This document shows, piece after piece, positions 24,052-33,011 of a DNA stretch of 34,436 nt. Position 1 is the stretch's first letter. Each line of letters opens with the position of its first letter. This stretch comes from an uncultured Chthonomonas sp. (GTDB lineage Bacteria; Armatimonadota; Chthonomonadetes; Chthonomonadales; Chthonomonadaceae): the NCBI GenBank assembly GCA_903919615.1, contig CAIXIX010000433.1, forward strand, positions 1 through 34,436. The letters are read 5' to 3'. The position numbers and the translations under genes are program-made. The notes under the pieces are model-generated. The model was not told the DNA's origin, made no database searches, and was given only the letters and a program-made list of their open reading frames with translations.

Positions 24052-24851
24052 GGTTTTGCGCCACTGCTCGTGGTAATGGAACTGAATTCAGCTGAGGAAA
24101 AGCCGTGTTTTTTCAGAATGGCCTGGCCCTGTTTACTTAAGACATACGCTTCAAATTTTAGAGCGGCATCTTGATGCTGTGAAGCCGCTACCACTCCCAT
24201 CGCCTGCACGAGCGGTGCATGCGTGCTGTCTGCAAGAGGCACGAACTTCCCCGCAGCATGCAGCCCCAACGATAGACTCACGATCGCCGCATCTGCGTTG
24301 CCGCTCTGCGCAAACTGCATCGTCTGCTGGATATTCTCACCAAAAACAAGCCGATCGGCAAGTTTATCCCATAGGTGCGCTCCAATCAACGCCTCCTTCG
24401 CCGCACGGCCGTACGGGGCCACCGCAGGGTTTGCGATGGCGATTTCCTTTATTTGAGGCAAAGCCAACTCGCTTAACGAAGTGATCGCGAAACTGGGCGA
24501 TGCCGAATATATTCCGATATGGCCAACAGCATAGCTGTGCACAGAACTCGCAGTAATCACCTGTTTCTGCGACAAATCATCTATATAGGAGCGGCTTGCT
24601 GCAGCATAAAGATCAAACGGAGCTCCTTTTTCAATCTGACGTGCAAGCAGTCCGCTCGCCCCAAACGTGATGTCGATCTTGATGCCGGTCTGTTTTGTGT
24701 AGGAATCTGCCAGATCCTTAAATGCATACACGAGATCGGATGCGGCAGCTAATCTAAGAGATTGCTGACCTGGAGCTAGCTGGGCGTGTAGGCTTGACGG
24801 CAGGCAGAAACAGACAACAAAGACGAACAATGAAGAGATCAACGAGCGCAC
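24048..24851 (-). CDS. modA: Molybdate ABC transporter substrate-binding protein
   Basis: A 267-residue periplasmic binding protein with a signal peptide (VFVVCFCLPSSLHA, cleavage about residue 24). ModA landmarks are LRLAAASDLVYAFKDLA, ITFGASGLLARQIEKGAPFDLYAAA and the later NPAVAPYGRAAKEAL. It binds molybdate or tungstate for ModB. The start is GTG 24851 with GGAGG 10 nt upstream. The upstream region contains a G-run cluster at 24914-24952. Confidence 0.93.
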   Translation of the reverse strand: MRSLISSLFVFVVCFCLPSSLHAQLAPGQQSLRLAAASDLVYAFKDLADSYTKQTGIKIDITFGASGLLARQIEKGAPFDLYAAASRSYIDDLSQKQVITASSVHSYAVGHIGIYSASPSFAITSLSELALPQIKEIAIANPAVAPYGRAAKEALIGAHLWDKLADRLVFGENIQQTMQFAQSGNADAAIVSLSLGLHAAGKFVPLADSTHAPLVQAMGVVAASQHQDAALKFEAYVLSKQGQAILKKHGFSSAEFSSITTSSGAKP

Positions 24852-25233
24852 CAGCTTCCGTCCTCCAATCCGGGTCTTATTCGATATACAAGTTTGACAT
24901 ATTCCGGCAAGGCGGGGGAATGGGGACTGGGGATAGGGATCAGGGGTTGGGGCTACAACCGGATAAATGTGGTCGTATCCATTCAGTTACAGTTTGCGTA
25001 AGCTATCCACGTACTTCTTCTCATTGTGACAAGGAGCTACGTTGCAGCTAACCGCTTTTCATTGCGTCCTTGCTGCCTTTGCGCGACACTTTTCTTCGCG
25101 CAGTCAGTTAGCGTGCCGCGCTGGTCCGTCAGGCATCCACGCACAAATTTTTGCGCCTTCTGCGCCTTTTTGGGGCTTTGAATCTGCAGCTACTTCCCCG
25201 CGCGCTTGCGCACTTCCCTGCCTTTGGTTGCGG
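24852..25233. other. Intergenic region between the modA start and the PEP-CTERM gene end
   Basis: About 380 nt without a supported gene. It holds the modA promoter region, the G-run cluster at 24914-24952 and most of repeat copy A (25061-25247). No ModE box or molybdenum-cofactor riboswitch could be recognised by eye. Confidence 0.5.
24914..24952 (+). other. G-quadruplex-type cluster of six G-runs
   Basis: Six runs of 3-5 G at 24914-24918, 24922-24925, 24929-24932, 24936-24938, 24943-24946 and 24949-24952, separated by loops of 2-4 nt. This exceeds the standard G3+N1-7 quadruplex rule. It lies about 60-100 nt upstream of the modA start codon on the opposite strand, so the modA transcript or template would carry C-runs and the non-template strand the G-runs. 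Confidence 0.75.
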
Positions 25234-25247
25234 CTATGCTGCTTTAT
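25061..25247. repeat. Diverged intergenic repeat, copy A
   Basis: Three blocks shared with copy B at 26561-26697, in the same order and orientation: TTGCGTCcTTGCTGCCTTTGCG-type (25061-25083), GCAGCTACTTCCC (25186-25198) and a block ending TTGCGGCTATGCTG (25212-25247). The last block overlaps the final codons of the PEP-CTERM gene at 25234. Confidence 0.65.
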
Positions 25248-26274
25248 TTCGTCTGTGCTGCTTGCGTACCCACAATGCACTTGAAGCAAGAAGCGAAAGG
25301 AGCATTGCGTTTGCGCCAGGCTCGGGGGTCGTACCATTGGCATCCGGATGAATTCCACCGCCTGGCGCCCCATCACCGCCTGAACCGGTACCGGTCGGAG
25401 TGCCTTTTAGTGGTGGTGCAGATCGCACGTTTTGTGGTAGCGCAAGCCGCACTGTGTCGCCTTTCACTCCCGGCGCATAGGTATACACGCCAGGCGCAAG
25501 TGCGCTGTTGCTCTTTGCGGGAGCCTGCACAGTCGATGCGCTGCTTGAGGAAAGGAATACAGGAAATCCAGCGTTCAACTCGACTGGCAGCTTATACATA
25601 AACTGCTGCGCGGCTGTGCCATTCGCCCTTGGCGCCTGAGTGATATAAAGAATGTTGTCCTGAATGGACATTGCATCAACTTCAGAAAGACCGTTTTCGC
25701 CGTATTTGATGGCTACGTCAGAGTGAGTTAAATCTGGGTTAAACACAATAACTGCTGCCGATGCACCCGATACTGCGGCATAGATGCTTCCTTTGGGACC
25801 AATGGCGATATCTTTTAGTCCGGGCACCTTTGTTTCTGCGGCAATTTTGCCAGTCGATACCGCAACTTTCGTAATGACCTGGTGCTGAACTTCCGGCACT
25901 ATAATGTACTTGCGCTCTATGACTGCCGGAGTGCCTATCATGCCGAAAGGGTGCAGGGTGTCATCGTCGTTCTTAACTTTAACACGGCCAGTACGCAGCC
26001 CAGAGATACTGTATTTGTCGATCGAATCGTTATTAACAACAAGGACTGCCTCATCCTTGTTGGGTGCGATCGCTCCATCTTCCGAGTTATCTGCGACTCT
26101 GCCAGCAGGCGGCAACGGCGCTGGAAGCTGGCTCTGAACGATTTTCGTCTTCTTCAGCTTCGGCGAGTCGTAACCTGTCACCGTATAAAAATCGGTTTGG
26201 GCAAATGCCTGAACCGATAGGCACGCCGCTAGCGCCACAATACACCATATATGTTTTGAATTGAAAGTGAACAC
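25234..26274 (-). CDS. PEP-CTERM protein with propeller-like repeats (copy 1)
   Basis: A 346-residue exported protein. A signal peptide covers about 1-25 (WCIVALAACLSVQAFA). The middle contains NHL/propeller-like strands such as DGAIAPNKDEAVLVVNN, GSIYAAVSGASAAVIVFNP and ILYITQAPR. A Gly-rich linker precedes a C-terminal TPEPGANAM, a hydrophobic helix and basic RKQHRRNKAA, the PEP-CTERM sorting signal handled by exosortase. The exosortase is not in the window. Start GTG 26274 with AGGG upstream. The last codons overlap repeat copy A. A second PEP-CTERM protein is at 33012-34190. Confidence 0.82.
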   Translation of the reverse strand: MFTFNSKHIWCIVALAACLSVQAFAQTDFYTVTGYDSPKLKKTKIVQSQLPAPLPPAGRVADNSEDGAIAPNKDEAVLVVNNDSIDKYSISGLRTGRVKVKNDDDTLHPFGMIGTPAVIERKYIIVPEVQHQVITKVAVSTGKIAAETKVPGLKDIAIGPKGSIYAAVSGASAAVIVFNPDLTHSDVAIKYGENGLSEVDAMSIQDNILYITQAPRANGTAAQQFMYKLPVELNAGFPVFLSSSSASTVQAPAKSNSALAPGVYTYAPGVKGDTVRLALPQNVRSAPPLKGTPTGTGSGGDGAPGGGIHPDANGTTPEPGANAMLLSLLASSALWVRKQHRRNKAA

Positions 26275-26728
26275 AGTTCAACCCTGGCTTTCAAGCTTGA
26301 AACGACAGCCGCTCTGGACGCGTTATGAATTCAGCAAACAGCTGAAGAAAAGGGAAATTGCCAGCGTGGACAGATAAATAAAACCTTCGTGGGGATTAGA
26401 TTATAGCACGACTGCGGTAGACGCGTCAAACCTTGTGCGTCAAACTCTTGCAAACTTCAAGCTCAGACCGTTAGTTACGCGAGATTCAGACCATTATGTG
26501 CATTAACCGCGGACTTCACCTCATTTTGTGAAGAAATTGCGTTTCAGCCAAGCCCAATTCTTTGCGTCTTTGCTGCCTTTGCGGCCCAGAAATCAGTTAA
26601 CAGCAAAACCATCGAGACTCCGCTGAGCCTCTTCCCTCGCGAAGCGAACTTCCCTGCGCAGCTACTTCCCTGTCTTTTTGCGGCTATGCTGCCTTATACA
26701 TATCGCCTTTGCTCGGTCAATATAGAAG
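26275..26728. other. Intergenic region with repeat copy B
   Basis: About 450 nt upstream of the PEP-CTERM gene and downstream of the 26729 kinase gene. It carries copy B of the diverged repeat (26561-26697). No gene, tRNA or obvious terminator was found. Confidence 0.5.
26561..26697. repeat. Diverged intergenic repeat, copy B
   Basis: Counterpart of copy A. The first block (26561-26583) matches copy A at 21 of 23 bases, GCAGCTACTTCCC (26658-26670) is identical over 13 bases, and the block at 26664-26697 matches with a few changes. Together the copies flank the PEP-CTERM gene at 25234-26274. Confidence 0.65.
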
Positions 26729-28561
26729 TCACGCCACCATCAAACTCGCAACTTTTGCAAATAGCTCCTGAATTTTAAACGGTTTCATTAGCATAGGTAA
26801 TGCGCCGGGCGCCTGCAATGAGCCCTGCATCGCCTGCTCTGCAAAACCAGTAATGATTAAAACCGGGGTATCTGGAGACGTCTCATGTAATCTCCGCGCG
26901 AGTTCAATACCGGATATTCGTGGCATGAATACATCGGTAATTAGGAGGTCGATCTGTTCACCGGAATGGTTCAGAAACTCGAGGGCTTCACTCCCATCCG
27001 CTGCAGTGAACACTCGGTATCCTGCGCTGCTAAGCGCACGTGTCATTAGCTCGCGCAACATGTAGTCATCGTCTGTGATTAGCACGGATGCCTTATCGGT
27101 CTGCTCAATGAGCGGATGACTAACACCGGTAACTTGGACAGGCGAAATAAGAGCTGATACTGCAGACACCTGGCGGCTATCAGAGACATGAGCTGGCAGA
27201 AAAATCTCTACCGTGGTTCCGACTTTGACATCAGAGTGTAACGCGACGCGGCCGCCGTGCCTCTCGACAATTTCCCGGACCATCGATAAACCGAGCCCCG
27301 AACCACCTTTCGCCAACTTTGTAGTAAAGAACGGCTCAAATACGCGTTCCCGCATCGTTAAAGGAATGCCATTGCCAGTGTCCGTAACAGCGATTCGAAT
27401 TTGGCGAACAGGCTCAGTGGATCCGCCATCGCCGTGGTCCGATTGCGGCTCCTGTGTGCACGAGAGTGTTATCGTTCCGCCTGTCGGCATCGCATCCCGG
27501 GCATTTATCACCAGGTTTAAGATGGCCTGTTCAATCTGACTGGTGTCAGCGACGATCAATCCCAACTCTTCATGAAGATTCGTCTGGAGTTTGATCGAAG
27601 TTCCAAGCAAGGGACCGACCAAATTAACTAGATTTCTGATAATGCTTTCAACTGGGACCGTTGCCAGATGCTGTGTCCGCAGATGGGTCGCGGCACGGAT
27701 TCTTTCGGTTAGTTTTGCAGCCTTGTCCACGGCATCCTGCAGGTTCTTGAGCCCGTCCGATACGAACGCTTTGTCAAAATCGTCATCCTCGATAGCATCA
27801 CCAATCAGCTCGGCCTGACCGCTAATGATAGCAAGCATGTTATTGAAATCATGCGCAATTGATCCGGCAAACTGATCAATGTTTGTTAGCGCTTGAAGAT
27901 GCAACGCTTTGCGCTCCGCATCTTCTGCTCGCTTTAGTGCCGATCTTACTTCAGAATTCAGTCGGTCGACCTCTGCCTGTAAACTCTGCTCTACTTCCTG
28001 TAAGGCCATTCTAACCAGAGCTGCAGAGATAAGCCCCGCGGTTGTCTCCAGCCACGCTGCCTCATTTCCTTTAACCGTTGCGTCGTGGAATAGACTTAGA
28101 ACACCGAAGTGGTTCGCGCCAGAGCTGAGCCGGGAAGAGGTGAATCGAGAAGACACTATGGCATTTGATCGAAATGCAACTGGACACAGTACTCGCAAAC
28201 GGTCTAAAACCATATCAGGTGTAGTACTAAAACTTGCCAGATCATCACAATGAAACCGAACCCATGGGGAAGCATAAACCGGCCCGTTCGCCAGAACTGC
28301 ACAGGCCACGTGGTCATCGTGCTCCTTGCCGAAGAGCACAATCAAAGCGGCCGACGCGTTAAGTTGGGGCAAAACAAGAGATCCGACGAGATTTGCCAGT
28401 TGATCCCGTGTGGGCACGGCGCCAAAAGCGGCCATAAGACGGTGTAATCGTAATAAGTCGTGCTGTGGTTCCAGCAGCAGCTCCTTCACGCTCTTGATTT
28501 CAGGCGCGGGCAAGGCTTGCACTCCACGTAGACCACTTGAAATAGTTAGTCGGTTGTACAT
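26729..28561 (-). CDS. Hybrid histidine kinase with GAF-like sensor and intact receiver
   Basis: A 610-residue protein without membrane spans. Residues about 40-190 look GAF-like, followed by a coiled coil (192-222). The HisKA-type helix has IAHDFNN with H237, the HATPase N-box is NLVINARDA (349-357) and the G2 box GSGLGLS (420-426). The receiver (about 490-605) has the acidic pocket DDD (497-499), phosphoacceptor D543 in LLITDVFMP and K593 in LMKPF. It should work as a complete cytoplasmic phosphorelay hybrid; the input signal is unknown. The ribosome site before ATG 28561 is weak. It is followed by about 450 nt without a gene. Confidence 0.9.
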   Translation of the reverse strand: MYNRLTISSGLRGVQALPAPEIKSVKELLLEPQHDLLRLHRLMAAFGAVPTRDQLANLVGSLVLPQLNASAALIVLFGKEHDDHVACAVLANGPVYASPWVRFHCDDLASFSTTPDMVLDRLRVLCPVAFRSNAIVSSRFTSSRLSSGANHFGVLSLFHDATVKGNEAAWLETTAGLISAALVRMALQEVEQSLQAEVDRLNSEVRSALKRAEDAERKALHLQALTNIDQFAGSIAHDFNNMLAIISGQAELIGDAIEDDDFDKAFVSDGLKNLQDAVDKAAKLTERIRAATHLRTQHLATVPVESIIRNLVNLVGPLLGTSIKLQTNLHEELGLIVADTSQIEQAILNLVINARDAMPTGGTITLSCTQEPQSDHGDGGSTEPVRQIRIAVTDTGNGIPLTMRERVFEPFFTTKLAKGGSGLGLSMVREIVERHGGRVALHSDVKVGTTVEIFLPAHVSDSRQVSAVSALISPVQVTGVSHPLIEQTDKASVLITDDDYMLRELMTRALSSAGYRVFTAADGSEALEFLNHSGEQIDLLITDVFMPRISGIELARRLHETSPDTPVLIITGFAEQAMQGSLQAPGALPMLMKPFKIQELFAKVASLMVA

Positions 28562-29474
28562 GATATGACGTCTCGATCAAAGTATTGCGGATCTGGGTGT
28601 CTGGATCGCAATTTGAATTGTGCTTGTTTGGAAAATGCTGAGCCATACCATCCTGCCTGGTACGCTCTGCGATAGTTTGTGTTCATGTGCTGTACTGCGA
28701 AAGCACCTGTCGTCCGATCGAATCGCAGGATCTGAGATAAACTTAGCTGCCTTGAATAAGCTCAGAAACGGCTGCGGCAAGCTCGGCTGTTTTGAAAGGC
28801 TTTTGCAGCAGCCGATACTCCTGGCACGTGGCAATCATTTGTCACTTACCGTGATACTGCGCACGATCACCAGCGATCCACGCTAAATCAACCCAAAGCC
28901 GTGAACACTGTGGAAATGGGTGCGACCTGCTGCCATGAGCGCTTATCACGATAAGTTAATCACGCGACCGTTAATTTTCCATTAATGGATACTGCGATAT
29001 TAATGGGGTTTGGAGAACGATAACATCAGGTGTCACTGGAATCAAACTTTGCGCACCTCTAAAATTCGAGTGGTGCTAGCGGCCGATCCCGATTTTGCGC
29101 TTTGGTATTTCAAATTGGAGAGTTACTCATTCATGAGCATAACTATCTTGGAGCCGCTTACGCTTTCTGGAGCAATCTAAGGGTCTGTTCTAGTCGCGCA
29201 AAAACGCAGGTGGGTCAAGTTGAAGCCATCAGGGAAGGGAGATCGATCCAGCTTCCTACTCAATCAGCACGGCAATCCAAATTCGAGTCCTTTTGACTAA
29301 GACTGGTGATGCACTAGATAACACTCAGTACGATGTTCAAGATGACAGCGTATGGCCGCTTCCTCGTAGGGACGGCTTGCGGCCAGGAGACTACAGAATG
29401 ACTTAATGGATCGCGAGGCATTGTGTGCTTGCCGCAGCGGAATGGATGCATTCCGGAGCCAGGCGCTTGCGCGT
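28562..29474. other. Gene-poor region between two histidine kinases
   Basis: About 910 nt without a complete gene. It contains the 31-codon receiver-domain tail at 28743-28838 (minus strand), an AT-rich patch with the palindrome CCATTAATGG at 28979-28988, and a 43-codon plus-strand frame (29049-29180) that starts like a response regulator (KIRVVLAADPDF) and then loses all resemblance. Together this suggests decayed signalling genes. Confidence 0.6.
28743..28838 (-). pseudogene. Remnant C-terminus of a receiver domain
   Basis: Thirty-one codons ending in TAA read as the last helices of a receiver: YRLLQKPFKTAELAAAVSEL. They include the conserved Lys-Pro after strand 5. Just upstream in the same frame is a TGA, preceded by a further segment beginning AWIAGDRAQYHGK, where IAGD could be the degraded TGD/SGD strand. 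No start or N-terminal half is visible. Probably the leftover of a third hybrid kinase or response regulator. Confidence 0.6.
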
Positions 29475-32400
29475 CTATCTCGGCAAGGAGGATCCAAACG
29501 GAATATTAGGCCGCCACGATAGCCTGCCAACAACAGATGTTATATCTTGGGCTCGCAGCGGCTCTTCGAGCCAGTAGACATTCTCGCACTCCAGAAGGTC
29601 CCCTGGTAATTTATCTCGAGGAATGCTAGAGCTGATAGCAACTGGGCGATTCGGTTGGGTTACCAGCGACCGTCTGGCAATCTGTGCGCCGGTTATACCC
29701 TGTAATACGAACCTGGTAACGATCAAACCGACTTGATCGCCAAATTCATCGAGGAAACGCATCGCATCTGGCCCGGAAGTTTTTTCTATCACCGTGAATC
29801 CAACTCTGCGAAGCGCTTCTGCAATGGACTGCAGCTGGTTCGGATCTTCCTCAATTATGAGAATGTCTCCTAGCTTGCCGTCCCAGGCATTCTCATTGAT
29901 CAGGTTCTCTGCGCTAGCTTCAAATTTCTTTACTGATGGAAGCATTACTGTGAACTTTGAACCGGCGCCGGGCGACGAATGCACATCGATGTGTCCAGAG
30001 TTCACCTTGACGATCCCGTAGATGGCAGCTAGCGATAGCCCTATGCCACGGCCTACATCCTTGGTAGTAAAGAACGGTTCAAAGAGTCGCCTTTTAACCT
30101 CGGGCGTCATGCCAACTCCAGTGTCCGCAACAGTAATGGCGAGATACTCACCCCATGTTTCAAGATCCGTGGCGGTACTGTCTGGATCTCCGGTAAAGCG
30201 CTCAGTTGTTATCGTAACGATTCCATGATTGGAAATCGCTTCACAGGCATTTCTTAACAACCCGAGGACAACGCTCTTCAAATTCTCGGTATCGATCCAT
30301 ATTTCTGGGGCATTCTTCGATAACTGAGTTTCAATTGTGACCCGGTCTCCAGTAAGATCGGGATCAAGCGCAGCCAACCATTCGCTTAGCAATGTATTTG
30401 GCTGAATTCGCCTTGGCCTGCTTGCCTGTTTGCGCGCAACCGACATAAGCTGCCCTGTGAGATTTGCAGCACGTTCTGCTGTCTTTGCAATGTTCTCAAG
30501 GATACCGCGCTGACCGGCAGAGCAAGTTATGTCTTCCAGCCCAATCTCGGCGGACCCCGAGATGATCCCAATCATGTTATTGAACTCGTGTGCCGTACCA
30601 CCAACTAATCTATTTATTGCCTCCATCTTCTCGGCATTTCGAAGATGTTCATCTATGCGAATTTTCTCAGTAACATCCAGACAGGTGTTGACCAACTTGA
30701 TAACTGCGCCGTCATCGGATTTGATCGGATCTCCCGTAATTCGCTTTACACGCTCGGCACCTGTTTCGTCGTTCAGCCTCAGGTCAAGCTCATACCCGAT
30801 TCCCAGAGTAATCGCCCGATTAATCGCGTCGCGGAATAGATCGGCATCTTCTTTGATGAATCGATGGATTACGGAATCGAGGTCGATGGGAACCTGATAT
30901 GTCTGAGTCCGGCTGAAAGCTTCAATCAACGATTCGGACATCCAGATGTCACCAGTAAACGTGTCATATTCCCAACTGCCTATTCCCGCCACCCTCTGTG
31001 CATTTTCAAGGCGACGCTTCGTCAGCTCCAATTCAGCCTGAACCTGCTTTAGTTCACTAATATCCCGAGCAATCGCAGACTTCCACAAGGGTCTGCCCGT
31101 GAGGTCGCCATGGGTGAACGCCTTCAGCCAGATGGGGACATCCTTGCCATCTGCCGAATACCACAGTACCTCGCCAGAGCAATGCCCGGTCATTTTCAGC
31201 TCACGTGTTAGCTGCTGCATTCGAGCCATCTGATCTGGCGTACTAATATGGAGCTGAGAGACATGAAAGTCATTGATGGACTCTTCGTCAATCCCTGCAA
31301 AATTGCGCATCGATTTATTCGCATAGACAAGTTGAAGATTAAGGTCAGCAGTACCGATAAAGTCGCTTGTGGATTCTACTAGCAGTTTAAACCTCGACAG
31401 TTCAAGTTCGGCTGTTTTGCGAGCCGTAATGTCCAACACTGTGCCGGACATTCGCACTAATTGCCCGGTCCCATTGACCTCGTGCCGTCCCCGCGCTTGA
31501 ATCCAGCGATACTGCCCATCGCGCTGCCTCACCCTGATGTCAAAATCATATGGCATGTTATCTTGAAGCATGCGTTGCGTAGCCTGATTCAAGATCGAGA
31601 CGTCATCGGGATGATACCGTTCCAATACTGCAGTCAGGCTTGGAGGCCCCACTAAAGGGTCAAAATCCATGATCCTGTACAATTCACTGGACCAATGAAA
31701 GACTTGGTTACAAACATCCCATTCCCAGTTCCCGATCTTAGCGATAGATTGTGCCTCATCGTACTGCTCAGCAAATCTCTGAAGGATCTGTTCTCGCCTC
31801 TTGGTAATGTCCCGGCAAATTACCACTCCGACCTGACTATTTAAGGCCGTATCAACAAAGCGGCTATAGACCATCTCGTACCAGCATATCTTGCCAGTAA
31901 TAGATCTAATGGAAACGGACTCTGAGACCGGCTCCCCGGCGAAGAAATCTCTCCAACTCGCCGCGACATGGCCGGCGAGGTCGGCATTGCCACCCACCAT
32001 GTCCAGGAGGTTTGCGCCCATCACGCAGTCGATTCCAAAATCGTCCTTTAATACTTGAATAGAAGATCGATTAGCCCAAAGCAGATTAAGATCTGGATCG
32101 ACTACAATCGCCATATCCGACATTTGATCGAAAATCTCATGCATCGAAGCAAGGAGCATGGTTATCGAATTGGGAAAGTTCCGATTGCCAGCGCTTGCTC
32201 CAAGCCTGCCACATGCGTGGGATATCAGACCGGCCGCCGCCGACAAAAACTCCTGTTCCCACGACTTATACCGCTTCGGCTTAGTGCGAAACATCGTAAG
32301 TGAACCCGCAACTCCAGCAGAGCTAGGATTCGTCAAGGGAACTGATATGCGAGTTGATTTGCCGGGAGGCGCGCTGGCATTCGTCGCAACGTCGCCCACA

Positions 32401-32645
32401 ACGCGAAATAAAGAATGCCCAGAATTCACGCGGTATTCAAACGTAAACGCAGCGGCTCCGATTGCCACAGGCAGGACGACAATGGCGTAGTCAACACCTA
32501 AAGGTATGCAAATGTTACCTACAATGACCTCAGCGAGTTTATCCCAAGATGAAACGTGCGTTAGCGCTTCCGTGGTTCGGAACAACACCTGGAATGAGCT
32601 CAACACTACGGTTCTTGCCTTCACAGGTGATGAATTGTCGTGCAA
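29475..32645 (-). CDS. Large multi-PAS hybrid histidine kinase with degenerate receiver
   Basis: A 1056-residue protein with no membrane spans. A GAF-like region (about 15-150) is followed by four PAS units (about 165-285, 295-412, 415-532, 545-665); two start with the IAKIGNWEWD/VAGIGSWEYD-type PAS_3 motif. HisKA carries H686 in TAHEFNN, the N-box is LLRNACEA (796-803) and the G-box GRGIGLSL (865-872). The C-terminal receiver (about 927-1040) lacks the key residues: EED (932-934) replaces the acidic pair, R978 stands where the phosphoacceptor Asp should be, and E1029 replaces the conserved Lys. The TTG start at 32645 has AAGG upstream. The kinase core looks active, so the phosphoryl group must pass to another protein. 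Confidence 0.9.
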   Translation of the reverse strand: MHDNSSPVKARTVVLSSFQVLFRTTEALTHVSSWDKLAEVIVGNICIPLGVDYAIVVLPVAIGAAAFTFEYRVNSGHSLFRVVGDVATNASAPPGKSTRISVPLTNPSSAGVAGSLTMFRTKPKRYKSWEQEFLSAAAGLISHACGRLGASAGNRNFPNSITMLLASMHEIFDQMSDMAIVVDPDLNLLWANRSSIQVLKDDFGIDCVMGANLLDMVGGNADLAGHVAASWRDFFAGEPVSESVSIRSITGKICWYEMVYSRFVDTALNSQVGVVICRDITKRREQILQRFAEQYDEAQSIAKIGNWEWDVCNQVFHWSSELYRIMDFDPLVGPPSLTAVLERYHPDDVSILNQATQRMLQDNMPYDFDIRVRQRDGQYRWIQARGRHEVNGTGQLVRMSGTVLDITARKTAELELSRFKLLVESTSDFIGTADLNLQLVYANKSMRNFAGIDEESINDFHVSQLHISTPDQMARMQQLTRELKMTGHCSGEVLWYSADGKDVPIWLKAFTHGDLTGRPLWKSAIARDISELKQVQAELELTKRRLENAQRVAGIGSWEYDTFTGDIWMSESLIEAFSRTQTYQVPIDLDSVIHRFIKEDADLFRDAINRAITLGIGYELDLRLNDETGAERVKRITGDPIKSDDGAVIKLVNTCLDVTEKIRIDEHLRNAEKMEAINRLVGGTAHEFNNMIGIISGSAEIGLEDITCSAGQRGILENIAKTAERAANLTGQLMSVARKQASRPRRIQPNTLLSEWLAALDPDLTGDRVTIETQLSKNAPEIWIDTENLKSVVLGLLRNACEAISNHGIVTITTERFTGDPDSTATDLETWGEYLAITVADTGVGMTPEVKRRLFEPFFTTKDVGRGIGLSLAAIYGIVKVNSGHIDVHSSPGAGSKFTVMLPSVKKFEASAENLINENAWDGKLGDILIIEEDPNQLQSIAEALRRVGFTVIEKTSGPDAMRFLDEFGDQVGLIVTRFVLQGITGAQIARRSLVTQPNRPVAISSSIPRDKLPGDLLECENVYWLEEPLRAQDITSVVGRLSWRPNIPFGSSLPR

Positions 32646-33011
32646 TTTGACCTTCTATAAACCGCAATGACATCAATATGTCTGGACTGATGCTAATGCG
32701 CAATGCATCGATCATATCGTCGTCAACGGTCTTCCGGACGGATGTCGTGTATGACTGACACTGTTAATCATTGCTTCTCGTAAGACCTGCGCCTCGGATC
32801 TGAAACAAAAACGCACAATGACCAGATTTACGCCACATGTTCCTTATGCTTGTTCGCCGTCTACGATAGTAATAAAGCGGGCCGGTGACATCCTTGGGCG
32901 TAGCAGTATCCATCACCAACAATAAATACAGCCTCGGGCCAATGTTTGGCCCGAGGCTGTTTCTATAACTATCGGTTTGAAGTGTGCCGATATCGTCTAG
33001 AGATAGTCTCT
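32646..33011. other. Intergenic region upstream of the multi-PAS kinase
   Basis: About 365 nt. It contains the terminator hairpin at 32938-32970 and otherwise no gene or RNA I can support. It must hold the kinase promoter. Confidence 0.5.
32938..32970 (-). terminator. Hairpin terminator after PEP-CTERM gene 2
   Basis: A perfect 15-bp stem, ACAGCCTCGGGCCAA with its complement around a TGT loop, starting 42 nt after the stop of the minus-strand PEP-CTERM gene. The minus-strand 3' side reads ATTTATTG, a weak U-rich tail; the plus-strand side has TTTCTAT, so it may work in both directions. Confidence 0.75.

Noticed and set aside
24880-24905. Possible ModE operator upstream of modA
   Set aside because: CGATATA and a following CATATTCCG give only a weak partial dyad, too far from the known ModE consensus.
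28577-28834. 85-codon minus-strand frame between the kinases
   Set aside because: The receiver-tail match lies in a different frame; this one has no recognisable pattern or ribosome site.
29297-29533. 78-codon minus-strand frame overlapping the kinase 3' end
   Set aside because: It overlaps the kinase C-terminus out of frame, has no ribosome site, and no family match could be seen.
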